Positions 23,501 through 36,900 of a DNA stretch of 64,000 nucleotides are shown piece after piece. The translations under genes were made by a program, and so were the position numbers. Source of the DNA: Gymnorhina tibicen (taxonomy: Eukaryota; Chordata; Aves; Passeriformes; Artamidae); the NCBI GenBank assembly GCA_013399875.1, contig VXAZ01003471.1, positions 1,911,783 through 1,975,782 of the forward strand, given 5' to 3'. The number at the start of each line of letters is the position of its first letter. Positions within the stretch are counted from its first letter, which is position 1. The notes beneath the pieces are model-generated. The model was not told the DNA's origin. It saw nothing but the letters and a program-made list of their open reading frames with translations, and did no database searches.

Positions 23501-26500
23501 GCTTTCATATGCAAATAGTTATAATACAGGGAAAAATGCCCTCTATCTGAGATTTAACAATAAATTCTAAGGGTTTTTCCTCTCATCCTCAAACACTGAA
23601 ACCCAGGCTAACTTGTTGCTAACGTGGCTTTCACTTTCCATCATAGTCTACCAATTAACCACATACAGACAGTGACTGAAATGCTCTGTCTTGGAGTAGA
23701 GTTTAAATTTGATTTACCTAATGGGAGCTCATTGCCACATGACTACTGTATGTGTATGGCCTGAGCAGCTGGGCCTGAGCTCTTTGCAAAAATTAGGCAT
23801 GATAACTGTCTGAGAATTTTAAAAGTATATAGGAAGAGCAGGGTATAAATGTGAAATGTGTATTACTTCTTTTTCTTCAAATAAGCTTCAAATAAGAAAA
23901 AGAAAAATGAAGAGAAGTAATGCTTTATTTCAGTGTGATCATATAGAGGTTAAAATATAAACTGCCAAGGCAAAACAGCTTTCCGCAAAATGAAAAAGAG
24001 GTTTCCTTGAAGTGTTGTGGTTCCTGATGTTCTGCTTGTTTTCTGTGCCAGCAACCCCCCAAAAATATATTCACTAGGAGTTTACCTGTAGGAGTGCTTG
24101 GCATATTCCTTTCTGCCAGGTCCACCTCTTTATTTTTAAGCACGCAGAGAAGTACTTGTGTGTGTATATGTGTGTAGTTTTAGTTTAATTTTTAATTGCA
24201 TCTCCTCCCTTGGTTTAAACTCTGTAGCTGGAGATTTAGTAATTAACCAAGTGAATTGGCCTTGCACTCAAGTGTTACAACTAAAAGCTGTATCCTGTGG
24301 TTACAGTTCAGGGCTCTGTCCTTGCAGAGATGAGCAAGCATTAGCAGAAGGTTTCTTTGAGACTGAACCCCAGAGAACGAGACCAAGAGGTTGTAAGGCA
24401 ACTGGATGCATCAACATGGCAGAGCAGGAGAAGGATACAAAAATCCTTACTAACAGAGAGGTGGAAGAGCTTGCAGACAGTTTTCTGGTCTGTTTTTGGA
24501 GGGAGAAATGTAAAGACTCTCTAGTGGGAATGTTGGAGGCAGGAGGTGGTGTAGAACCAGGGTCGGACTAGCCAACAGTGTGTGAAATCTGCTTCTTTCT
24601 CAAGGCCTTTGGGTTTTGTCGGGGCTCTGAAAAAAGCCATGAAGTCGTCCTCCACAGGTGGGATCCTTCCCTGCTAGAAACTGTTGTCCTTTTACAGTAA
24701 ATTAAGTCTCAACACAAATTTAGTACTTTGTGCATTTTAAGTTCCAGCCGCCAAAGTAAGGTGCTGTCAGAATAGAAAGTAATTACTGCTGTATTTTCAC
24801 TATTGATATGGTAACTCACAGTTGATGAATAACATCTGACTTATATTGTCTGAAAAGCTTGTATACATGCTTCTTTGTTTGTTTGTTTTATTTCTCCCCC
24901 CAGACCAGCCACAAAAACCCTACTGCTCATCAGTGTAAAATCTTGCACTGACTGAAGGGGGAATTCCATGTACAATTGCCAAAAAAAAAAACCCCAAACC
25001 AAAACAAACAAAAAAAAGGAAAAAGATGAGAAAAAGCAGAGCCCTTAGTGAGGGAGAAAAAAGGGTGAAAAAAGGGTTACTCTCTCTTCTCATCTGCTTC
25101 CATGCTTCCTTTTACTCAAGATTTTCAAATATTATCAGTGTTAGAAACTCTGTAGATCCCATTTTTGTTGCATTAGTGCTGTAAGGTGGATTTACACAGA
25201 TTGTACAGTTTGCTTCAGACAAGAAAAAAGCCTCTGCACGATGGACAAGCTATCACTTGAAATCAAACTCCTGCCAGTCAGTACCCTGAACCAAGTGGTA
25301 AGTTTGCTACAGCCCCAGAATCTGATGGCTGGGCAGTCTCTCTGCTGAACTACCAAACCCCTTATTAACTGTAAAAGACTGTGAAGCTGTAAATACAGAG
25401 AAAGTAAGTAGCTGCAGTGGAAGATAAAGGCCAAAGAAATTTAGAGTTCAAAGAAAAGAAGGAAAAGGCTCAGTGAATCCTTGTATGTGTGATGACTGAG
25501 AAGACTGATTCCCTTAATGGTTAGCTTTTGTTCATGCAGAACTTGGTTGGGAAAATTTTGACCAATCTAAGTGCATTTTTGGTTTTGTTTACGGTACCTG
25601 TGTGATGGTCAGATTTAGGCAGATCAAATTACAGCTACAGATCTGTTAACTGTGGAGAAACTCACAGCTGTCTACCTGTCCTCCACACGTACCTATGATG
25701 AGTCCAAAAAAAGGGATTTCTTCACAAAATATTTGCTTTCATTTTAAGTCTTGCAAACTTGGAAATGGGAGGTCTGTTTGGTCTAGCTGGGTGCTTGCTT
25801 GTCTCCATGGGTGTTGCTTTTCCAAAAGATGGTTGACAACGTGCTTGGTTTGAATTAGCTGGAGCAGAAATCTGGGACCTGCAGGGACCTGAGGCTCTCC
25901 ATCAAGAGTTTGGGCTGTGTTAGCTCTTGCCACTCAGTTGTTTCCTGATTAGGAGGATGCATCTGTCGTCCCTTCACTGGTACCTGCCGGATAAGGGGGG
26001 AAGGCACATCCCTTGCCCTGTAACTTTCTCGGGTAGGTGGTCTGCCTGGGCTCCCTGCATGAGCACAAGCTGTGGCACACATACCAGGGAATTCCCCCAA
26101 TTCTAGGATCATCAAAATTACGTCTAAACATGGTGTCCTGCAGTGTTCCTAACAGAAAACACCAGCTTATCTGAGCAGAAAGTGTGTTTGCAAATTTCTG
26201 GAGGTATTCAGAGGTAGCAGGAGTTGTGGTAGGTGGGTGAATATTCTTTCCCTGTAAGCTGAACCCAGTTTGGAAGATGGGTTGTTGCTTTCTGGCAGAC
26301 CATGCTCAAGAGCAGACCAGCTCTGTGCTCCTTGAGCAGTGTCTTCTGGTGGCGTCCTGTGCTCTGTCTCTTAAGGCTGCTGAAAAAATCTTGGAGGAAA
26401 CAGCCCCAGGTGAATTGGAAGAAGGGTGAAAGTGCAAGTCCGGAAATGTGATATTTCCCTGTCATGATGTTCTCAGCCCCTCCCACGTCTCCAGGATAAA

Positions 26501-27544
26501 GTTCATTTGCCATAAGATAAGGTAGGTTTTCTTATCATGAAAGAATACTTCAGAAAAACTTTGGCTTTCATTTCAAAGCAAAGGGAAAATGCGAGTTCAG
26601 ATCAATCAGAAAGTCAGTGAAGGTGTTTTGTGTCAAAACACAAGTTCTTTTTTTGGCTGTAAACATTGTTACACTATTTACAATATAATACCATTGTTTA
26701 CACTTCTAACTTTTTGCCCATTAGAACAAATTTACTTTCAAGATGATTAAAAGCTTTTAATTTTAAAACATTCTCTTTACCTGGTTGTGTAGTGATTGTG
26801 ATTTCTTTGGGAATAAATTATTGAGGTTAGGTGATTCTGCTGTGCCAGCTGGATGAAAGACCTTGCAGTAAATTGGTATGGTATTAAATCAGATTGTTGC
26901 TGTTTCTGCCGTTGAGCTGGGATTCTGCTCTAAGATGCTTGTAATTTCTGCATTTCCAAAGGCTTGGAAAAATACTCTCATGAAAAACTAAACATAGTGG
27001 GTAATGAAGGCTAAAATTGTTTATACTAATCACATCAATTGGAAAATGATCTTCACTCAGCAACTCTTCTACCAGCAAATTAAGACAGCAAATGAGTATG
27101 CTGGTGTTTGGGATCGGCTTTACTTTTCAGCAACTTCTAGTGGGCTCCTGCCCTGTGTTCTGCCTCAAAACAATGAGCACATCTTCTCTTCCTCTGTGAG
27201 GGCTTTTCTTCTCAGCTATATGGTTTGTGTAACAAACCATCAGTATGTATATGCTGCAATTTGTTGCAGTCTATCCAGCAGAAGTCCGAGTTTGTGGTCT
27301 GTGCTATCCGGGCTTTTGAAGAGTGACTGCAGGCTACACACACCTGCCTGCACCTCAGTGGTGCCTCTTCACTTCATTAAACATAATTTTTGGTTACCTT
27401 TTACAGGTTTCTTTAGATGAAAGTTTGAAAACCTGGAGGAACTTCTGGCGTACTTTTCTAAAGAGTCGTAAGGAAGAAAATCACAGCACTTCCAAGGAAA
27501 ATACGAGCGGGCTTTTGCCAGTGTTTAATGCTGTGTAAGCATCC

Positions 27545-27935
27545 CTCGCACACGCAGAGATGCTCAGCTGCGGTTGGGGTAGCCGGCTCGGCATTAAACG
27601 CCGGCCGGATCGTCCAGTGCCAGTGCCGGATTCCCGGGCCCTTTCCCTGCGCCCGGTCGCCAGCAGAGGCTGCTGCCAGCCCGCGCCTGGCGCCGGGAAG
27701 GGGCGGGACTCACCGGCCCCGCCCGGGCAGCGGCTCTGGCCGCGCCGTGCCCGCCGCCGGGGACCGGCGCCCTGGGATGGATGGGTGGGTGGATGGATGG
27801 ATGGGTGGATGGATGAATGGATGGATGGATGGATGGATGGACGGACGGACGGACGGACGGACGGACGGACGGATGGGCGGGCTCACCCACGCGGTTAGCC
27901 ACGGGTACACACGCACAAAAACTGAACCACGCCGT
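27545..27935. promoter_or_regulatory. Second, small CpG island inside intron 1
   Basis: A sharply bounded GC/CpG-rich block with GC boxes (GGGGCGGG near 27700, CCCCGCCC near 27717) interrupts the AT-rich intron. It contains an imperfect CTCF-like core, CCAGCAGAGGCTGCT, at 27660-27674 and a minus-strand splice donor match (CCG then GTGAGT) at 27708-27713. It may be an alternative CREB5 promoter, whose product would start at methionine 8 in exon 2, or an antisense or enhancer promoter. I found no strong plus-strand donor close by, which makes the alternative CREB5 exon less certain. Confidence 0.55.
27776..27873 (+). repeat. GGAT/GGAC tetranucleotide array
   Basis: An imperfect GGAT array with GGGT and GAAT variants runs to about 27838. 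Eight perfect GGAC units follow at 27839-27870, then a single GGAT. Each GGAC-GGAC junction contains a CpG, so the two blocks differ only at a potentially methylated C. Reading frames through it (Trp-Met-Asp-Gly and Thr-Asp-Gly-Arg repeats) are artefacts. Confidence 0.9.
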
Positions 27936-30900
27936 TTCAGAGGCGAATGTTTCCTGCTGTGAAAACGCTCTCTTAACAAAGCCCAGTCAAATGGGGCTTA
28001 TAGAGGGAGTTGTTGACTTCACGTTAAGAACTCGGGGCATTTTTCTCCTATCCATTCCGACTTTGCTTTCTGCAGCGATGCTTGGTTTAAAGCAGACTCT
28101 CTGTCAGTTTGTTTCATGTGTTCAAGCAGTCGGTAACCCAAGGGACTCAACATCAGACGTACATAAATCTCTCTGAAGAGCAGGGAGACTATATGGAGAA
28201 CCGACTTTTTGCAAGATCAAGATTAAAAGGCAACGAATTAGTGTGTTCTTACTATGGGGCATTAAAAACACTGTTTACATTAGCAGGGATCGCAATATTT
28301 TTGCGATAATACGCTACTCTTTAAAAAAACCCGAGCATGATAGGTGTCAGGGACTATTTTGTATAGACAAACAAGAGGTCTGGTTTTTTTCCCCCAGGAG
28401 TGCATGGAGTTTAATCAGCAAGATTTAGATGTTGGGCTTGTTCTCTCAGCACAGTAGTAAATCATTCCTAAATCTTAAGGAGATATGCCACAAATTCTAC
28501 TGACTTTCAGTGTAAGCCTTCACATCCAAGAGCATTGATTTAAATATAGGTCTCTTGCCTTTTGAAAACATACCATCTGCTTAAATTGCATTTACTGTAT
28601 GGAAGAAGTCAGGATTTTCCTGGTGAATTATAGAAAAATGATAGCCTGACTTACTCTGTAAGTGACACCTGTTTAGGAATAATTTGTTAATTGCTACTTT
28701 GAGGCCGATTCTTGTGTTCATCAACTGAATAGGTTTAGTTAATATCACGTACTAATTTACTGAATAGCTGCTCAGTCTAATGCAACGCTAATAACATGTA
28801 ATTACCTGCTGCGGTTACTCCAGTCTGCTTGCAGGGCTCAGCTCTGGGGCAGAGGGAGGGAGAAATACATGGGATAGAGAGGAGGTCATATTCTTCACTG
28901 GTGTAAAGTCACATTATTCATTCGTGTCAAGAGATTGCAGTTTGTAAATCTGCCACCCACTTACTTGGTGTTGGGAGCCTTTCTCTGAAGCAGCTCTGGT
29001 GAGTTGCAGTCCTGCTTCCCGCAAAAGAGGGCTGCCAGACTGCAGTGCTGGTGTTTGCATAACTGCTCTTCTGAAGCATGTAACATCTTCATTTTAGTCC
29101 AGTTGCAGTCCTAACAGCTGGCCCATGTTGAAAATGAAAGAAAATTTTTCCTAGTGAAACAAGGGGAGTTTAATGTTTTTTGTGCAGTAATTGTGCATAT
29201 CTTCTTTCTATGCCCAGTTTACACATGAAATATACATCTGACAGTATAGCAGACTATATATATATGTATGCATTAATGTACTTTTGGTAATGTTATTTAC
29301 TTAGGATACATGGAAAATTGTTAACTGTGAATGTGGAACTTCAAAGTGAAGCTGGGCACATGAATGAAAATTGAAGATACTGTGTTGGGTGTACACTGCT
29401 CTTACTGTTGTCAGCTGGAGCTGTAAGTGCTCAGTCAGTGAGAAGAAATTTGCTTCAGACCTACATACTGCTGCTGCAGGCCAGATTTCGGTCTATGAAA
29501 GGCTTTATACAATTGCAGTGAGGTCTTTTACTGGTGAATATTTAGTTACTTTGTGCAGTATTTTTTCACAGCATGTACCATACACACCAGTAACACAGGC
29601 ACTGCATAGTGATATGGTTTAGTGCAGGACTCTTAAATTGTATTCTAATAATGCACAGGAGAATATATCAGTCCCTTTATTAGAGGAAATAGATTTGTTT
29701 ACATAAAAATGTATGTAAGCAAATGTATACCAGCGAGTACAGTATGTGCAGTACATACAGGGGAGTAACAATTGCAGTGTTGGTGTTTGGTTTCCCACTT
29801 GCTAGTGCGTCTATGATGGTAATGCATTTGGCTACAACAAGGACAATTGTGAGAGAAAACATTTTGTTTTATAGCTCTTCCCTTCTATGCAAAGGATACT
29901 ACGGGGAAACTGGAGAGGGACCCCTGCCGAAAAACGACAGCGGCCACAACAGAGCATGTGGGCATTTTATGTACAGTATTCTGGGTATTAGCAAGAGTGG
30001 ACAGCATGTTGCAAGGAGAAGCTGCCTTTAGTGAGACAGCTGTTTACAGGGGTACTGCAGTTTTGGCTGTCTCTCTAAATCCCGGTGCACATAATGCATA
30101 TGCATGAGCTGTAGTCACCTGAATAATCTCATTAGTGAGTTTGACTTATTTTGTTTATCTGGGGGAGGCTGGGTTGCTGCTCACTCGTGACTGGTGAGTG
30201 GGCTTGGAAGTGCACTGCTGAGATTTGTCTAGTCCATGTTAGCCACTAGATCGTTCTCAATTCGACATACTTTTTTCTTTTTTCTTTTTTTTAATTTTTA
30301 AATTTTTATTTGTCTACCTTTGTCTGATTTCACTGTCTGGACTTTGACTTCCAGACTCCCCACCACCTCCACTCCCTGTGCAAGGCTGAATTTTAACTGA
30401 GTACAAGCGTCACATCGCTGATGCATATCAAATCTGGAATGATGGTCAAATACTCTGCCCACTTGTGTCTGGGTGTTTCTTGGGGGTCTTGGATTTCTTA
30501 GGATTTAGCATTGAGTCCCCATGTCCAAAGCAGGAAGTCGCATTGCTTTTTTATTTCAGCTTACCAGTTTTCAGCCTCCTAGTCTGCTGTGTTTAGGAAT
30601 AACTGAACCCAGTTCTTACAGTCCTGAAATGCCTCTTCCTTAGCATCTTTTTGCGTGACAGCAACACTAATACATGAGTCTCTTCTCATGTCTGGTCCAG
30701 TTTACAGTAGGCAAGCCCTTGGTGCTTGTATTTGCTAGCCAATAGATGTGGCAGTGTGCCAGACCTACTTTTATCACCTTAAACTAAGATGCCCTGAATA
30801 TATTTTGATAGTATTTCTTCAGCTGGTGCTAATGGGTTTTGACCTCTTTGCTCTGCCTTTTTTCTCAGCAGTTTTGAATTGGGGTACAGTGGGTACAGCC

Positions 30901-33900
30901 TCTGATTTACTTGTTTTCTTTTTTTTTTTTTTTTGCTAGGATGGCTGATCTAGTCTTTGCTAATTTCTACAGGTACAGTGCTTTTTTTCAGGGTTGCTGG
31001 ATTCAGTAGCTCTCCCAAAGCATAAACCTCCCTTGCATTTTGGCATGTCTTTTTTTTTTTTGCTTGGCTGTACCGTGTTTTCTAGGTGTTCTTGTCTTTG
31101 AAACTTAACCTATGTGTTCAGCCGGAGCACTGCATGACCCACAGTGACTATTCATTCCCAGGGTATTAGATGAAGGAGTCGTGGTGTTGTATTGCATTCA
31201 AATCAGTGTCTTGCTCTGCCTCGTTGCCCAGCGGTGGGTGGTACTCCTATGAGTCATCTGCTATAAATGCCAAATGATAGCATCTTTTGCTTCATGATGT
31301 TCTTGTTGGCAGTGTTGTGCGTCACCAGCACTCGGTCACATTTTTCCTGTCTAATACTGCTGCTCATCACAATTGTGATCATGTTGCATCTGGCTCTGCA
31401 ACCCAGCTGCAATCTAGCTAGTTGTTTAATCCAGGGGCACGCTTGCAGATACAGCTGATAGTTTTGTGTAGTATTTGTACACAGAAGTCTTTTCTTAAGT
31501 TACGTGTCATATATTCTCCTCCTAGAGGGAATTTTTCTGTCCTCAATCGCTGCCCATACAACTATATTAGCTACTCACTTACTCCCTTCTTCAGGATTAC
31601 TGTGGCTTTAGTGTATAAAGCAGTTCTGTTTCCCACAGTTGTCCAAAGTCTGTGTATTTTTTCCTTTCAGCCTTTCCTGATGCTTTCCAGATCCTGTGCA
31701 CAGGAGCAGAGTGCCAGCAATCTCAGTTAGTCTTTGTTCTGCCTTCTAAATTCTTCAGATGTGTCTCTATGTACTTAATCTTCACGAGAACTTCTCATTG
31801 TTTTGATCCTCTCCCTGTGTAATTCAGCTGCCTGTGTTGTTTGCAGATACTTACCCGGGGTTAAATTTGTTTTCTTCTATTGATAGTTCTACAAATGCTC
31901 TTGCCCTAAGTAATGGTTTTTATCTGTCTAAACTTGAAGTGGATGGCTGCATTCTTCATTCTCTAATGCAAGCATCTATCCCTTCTTCGTGTCTCGTGGC
32001 ATCAGGCTGAATTCCTTTTCTACAGTATCTATTTATTTGAGTTCACAGAACTCACTGTAAATGATTTTTTTCACAATATTTCCAGCGTTTTAAATATAAT
32101 CTTCTTATTCATTTTTTGTCTATTTCTTCCCTATACTATTCACTGTTAGACTGGGGGAGTGGTGGGACAATGTAGTAGAGCTTTTAAAAATTGGTAAAAT
32201 TTCACGTCCTTCTCCTAACAGTCTGGATTATGTTTTATATGAAAATCTTAACTTTTTTGGTAGTCTGAATCCCTTCATGTTGCCAGTACTTTCTGTTCCT
32301 AAAAGATACGAGACTTTGTTTTTAACTCTCTTCCTTCCAGCTATCCCACTAGGCTGGTTGCTGTCAAGTTTTTGGCATGTTGCGTACTGGCTATCGATGC
32401 TGGAGGATTCTGTTTCGAAAGTGAAACTTTTAAAAACGAAAAGCTAGCCTGCTACTTCTGTCAGTGCAAAATGCTACGGAACGCGTCTTTAACTTTCTGA
32501 ACTTGTGGGCAGTGTTAGTGAAGTCAGTGGGCACCAGCTGTTCTTCATCTCCCGGCCTACAGCTGCGTGGGGTACCTGGCACACTGAGTACACCTGGATG
32601 GCCCAGTGCAAGGATGCTGCAGGGATTTAGGGCAGGGCAGTCCAGGTCTGCAGGACCCACGGCGAACCACGCTGATGCAGGCCTGCATGTGACAGAGCTA
32701 CTCAGGTGTCACTTGACTCTGTTTCCTGGCACTCCTATGTCGGTACATTTGATACAGCGCGAACTAGTCTGCATTGGTCTCATGATAATAGCTCAAGCAG
32801 GAGAGCAGTGCTTGAACCATCAGCCTGACCCCAGACCCTCACAGGCTCCATGTAACACCAGGTACTGCTTTTCTCTGTCGGGAGCATGGTTAATCCACTG
32901 AATCTGGAAAACCACCCATAGATAATCGAGAGTTGAGAGTGCTGGTGTGTGCTGAAACTTAAGAACGCAATTGAGAGCTTTGATGAATAAGGGCACTGAT
33001 GATTACCCGAGGTGCAAACCAGTGGGGAACTGGAACCAGGATTCTTGGAACTTCGGTGGGAACATGGAGAAAACAAGGAAATTAACCAGCTTTAAGTCTG
33101 AATTACAGAAGCAGGTGTGCTAATCCTGCAACCACCTCACTCTAGTGGTTAGCTTGGGATCACCAAACTCTTCTTTCCTGCAAACTTGTGTTTCCTTAAA
33201 AATTTAACTTTTAAGCCCATCTCATTCTTAATCTGTTCTAAACACAATACTTCATGGCTCACCTACTCTTGTTTTAATTTGTTCTGATACTGATGTTTTC
33301 TCTCCCCTGAAGTCCCTTTGCTCGTGTACCCTGTCAGTAGAGCAGAGAAAATACCATCTCTGCACCTTCTAATGTTAAAAGTTTGTGGTAATGTTAAAAG
33401 GTGGCAGCTGGCCCCACACAGCCCCTTGCAGCCCGTCAACGGGGAGGAGAAATGGAAGGGTAGAAGTAAAAAAAAACCAAGGTAATATTGGTTCAAAAGC
33501 TCCCTTCCTGGTTACGGAGGGGTTTTTATTGCACTTATAGGGAATTTAGTTTTTGGTTTGCTTTTATTTTTTGGGGTTTTTTTGTTTTGTTTTGGTTGGT
33601 TGGTTTGGTTTATGCTTTTTATGCACCAGAAGACAATCAGTATTTTTTAAAATTAAAGACAAATGAGGAAAATGCAAATATTCCCTTGTGCTGGAGTGAT
33701 ATATTTCCGGGGAGAAACCAGGCCAGGACTGGCTTTCAAACTTCTAAATCTGTTTTATGTGGTGTATAAGAGATTGCTGTCATCACCCAGATGCAGGAAA
33801 TACCAGTGCTGGGCTTAAGGGGGACAAAGTAAACTCGACAATGGACTGAAAAGAAAAATAAACAATCGACCAACCGTTTTTATGGCTTGTTTTTTCTCTT

Positions 33901-36900
33901 GCTTTAACAGCAACATTCACCTTCATTTACCAGAGTTCTGTGAAACATCTGTATCAAGCCTTAAACTTGCTTGACCTTAGTTTAGGTTCAAGGTTCAATA
34001 TATTCCATGTGCACGGATGATTGTACAAATCCACAAGAGCTCTGTCTCTATGCAAACCTTTTTCGCTGTCCCAGATTTGGCCTCTTTCTCGCTAAATAAA
34101 TCCAAGGACAACTTTCTCTCTCTGTCTTTCTTTCTCCAAAGACTGCTCCAGGGGTGCCCTTGGGGCTTGCAGGGTGTTACAGGGCTTAGAAATAGAGAGG
34201 GGAAAGTTGCCTGAGAGGATGAGGTCAACCTACTGTAGCAACTGCCCCGGACGGAATCTTTTATAACTTGAAGAATTGAATTTAAAGGCTTCATTTTGCT
34301 AAATCTCCCAAAACAAATGGTTCAGCATTTGTGTAATTTTTAAATCTGTACTTCTTCTCTCATTTGTAAAATCAGAAGAGATCTCTAAATGGCTCCAAGC
34401 AATCTCTGAGCTGAACAATTTCTCTCCTCCAGCTGCCTAGCTATATTTCTTCCCAGGGCTTCTGTGGGTTACTTTAAAACTACTTAACAAATAGCTGCCT
34501 GTATAGGATACAAAATTTGGGTCTTAAAGAAGAACTTCGTGGCAGCCAAACCGTGAGGCTGGGAACAGAAATTAAGTTCTGGATTTGTTACAGTTCCCAG
34601 CACGAATTATATTGATAGGATTATCATTTAAATCCATTTAAAAGTAACTTCTGTATTCAATAGCATACAAGCTCAGTTGATACCTCAAGGTGATACCTTG
34701 CACACCTGTTATCTGAACACAGATGTAGTTTGGGGAAAGAAGGTTGAGAAAACATGACTTGTTTTCAGTGTCTTCGGTACTTCTTGTGCTGAATTGGCCC
34801 CATAGCATGAGATGCCACACCTTGCTCGGGGTCCTGCATCACAGTGGTTTTCCACCTGATGAAGGTCTGCATGTCCTCAGCTGGAGGGTTCTGGTGTCGT
34901 CAGGGAGGTCACCATGATAGGGTGGAGCACTCCTTTCAACTGGGCTGGTGTGGAGTGTTTCCTCTTGCTGATTCCAGCCAGGCCTGTGGCCAGGTGGTCC
35001 CACTTGAATGAAGTGAGGAGATTGGAGCCAGCCTTCTGCTCTGGTGACAGCAAAACTCGATCCAGTTGCAAAAAAAGTGACCTATCTTGAACAGTTTCTG
35101 AACCTCTGACTTTCTCCTTTATCAGTGCTTTATGAATATGAATAGCACTCTTCAGACAGGCAGCCAGCATAATTCTAACTCAGACATCTGTGGCAACTTT
35201 GGGTGTGGAAGAATTGGTTTTTCTGATGGCATACAGGCATCTACGTGGTGCCTGAGTTAATCCTCCAGTCTTCTTTCAAAGCTAGTAGAAAAATTGGCAA
35301 ATCTAGTTTATGACTCCTTTCTTTTCAGTGGAGATGTCTGTATCAAGTGGATAGTGTTCATGTGCCTGTTTCTCTCCATGGACTGTGGAGGAGATCTGGA
35401 ATGACTGACTGAGATGGAGATGCTGAGGATGCTTAAAGCCAAGTTGATTATGTGTGTGTCATACCAACCAGAAATGTCTCAGGCAGATTTCTGTCTGGAA
35501 GGGGCATATCCCCATCAGCCAAGTTTTGTGTGTGGATTAGTTAGCTCCACTGAAAGATGTGGCTGATTAGCTCGAGAGCAATGTTGTGCTGATATTACTT
35601 GCATGATGTGAGCTGCTGATCTCTGCCCAGCTCTGCACTGTGCTGTGTAAACAGCCACGTTCCCTCAGAGTCAGCTGTGGGTAGTTTGTGTGGCACAGCA
35701 TCAGCCCAGGCATAACTTTTGGAGGCCGCAGTAGATTTTACATACCTGTAGGCACGTTATTAAGTTGAAGGCTTTGCTCTCCAGAGGGCAGGAGTTTTGT
35801 TGAAGAAGCACGTAAGGCACTGGTATTTGTTCTTGTCCCCAAGTGGAAAATGCCTCCTTGCAGACTGGCAGGAGACAGCTCTTCTCCACTAATGACTTTG
35901 ATGTCATGAGATGCAGGCCTTATTTATCAACACACCTCTGGGAAACTATAGATCCCTCCTGCCCTTTCATTCCCCCACAGTCAGTTCAATTTTTCCTTGA
36001 AGTAAATGAACTTTTAAAAGAACTAGGGTTTATGGAAGAGGGTTCATGGAGCTGTGATAAAGCACTTCAGGCTGTAACTTACACTTGTTTCTGAGGCTTC
36101 ACTTTTATTGCTTGAAAAAATTCTCATATGATCTCATTTTAGAATTGGATACTTCAAAGGTTGTTCAGTCCATGTTCCTTCGAGGCTGCCTATGCAGCCC
36201 TATAATTTTTTCCCATGTTCTGTTCTCTTTTTTTTTTTCCCCTCCTTTCATCCTTATTAACTGGAAAACACCAAAGGGATTTTCACACACCAAAATGAGC
36301 AGCCTTGCAGTATTGTAGCCATGCTGCTTTAAAAGTTACTGTAAAATCAGTCCATGGTGGATATGCATTTGCACGTTCGTGCTCTATTACTGAGTGCCTG
36401 AACTAGTCTTGCTACCCAGACTCTCTTATGGTAGATCTGCAGGCAGAACTGTTCTGGTAAAGCCTTCAAAAGGGATTTGATTTAAATTAGAAGTAATTGT
36501 TTTACCAAATATGATTTATCACACAATTAAAGCCTTCCATCAAAAAGCACAAGCTATACAGGCTTTGTGAGAAGGGATGAAGGCAAGAAAGGATCTTTCC
36601 CAGCATATATGTAGTCTTATTTTCTTTGCTTTCTCCTCCCTGCTTCCCAAATATGGAGTCATATTCAGTAGTGAAATGAACTCGACCTCTCTTGAAATGA
36701 GGTTGGACTGTTTGAGTCCCATATTCTCTGTTTAGAAGTTGTGATGGCCTCACTGATGTTCTCTCAACTCCTGCAAAATGGATTTCACTGTCAGTCACAT
36801 CATGTGTGTGAACAGAAGAGCTGACCTGGAACTATAAAATTCCCTAAAAACAGCACTGAGCATGAAACCCAAAAAATTTAGAATTCTCCTCTGAACTCCG

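Larger units (their letters stand above)
17026..27544 (+). other. CREB5: CREB5 intron 1, segment B
   Basis: Non-coding sequence with two ancient repeat relics (18084-18150, 19588-19680), a close pair of hairpin-forming inverted repeats (20451-20553) and A/T-rich simple tracts near 24963-25020. A TATA-like CCTATATAAG at 19322-19331 has no supported exon after it. No coding exon could be supported on either strand. Confidence 0.65.

Noticed and set aside
27528..27962. Open frames with Trp-Met-Asp-Gly and Thr-Asp-Gly-Arg repeats
   Set aside because: They are translations of the GGAT/GGAC tetranucleotide array, open on both strands.
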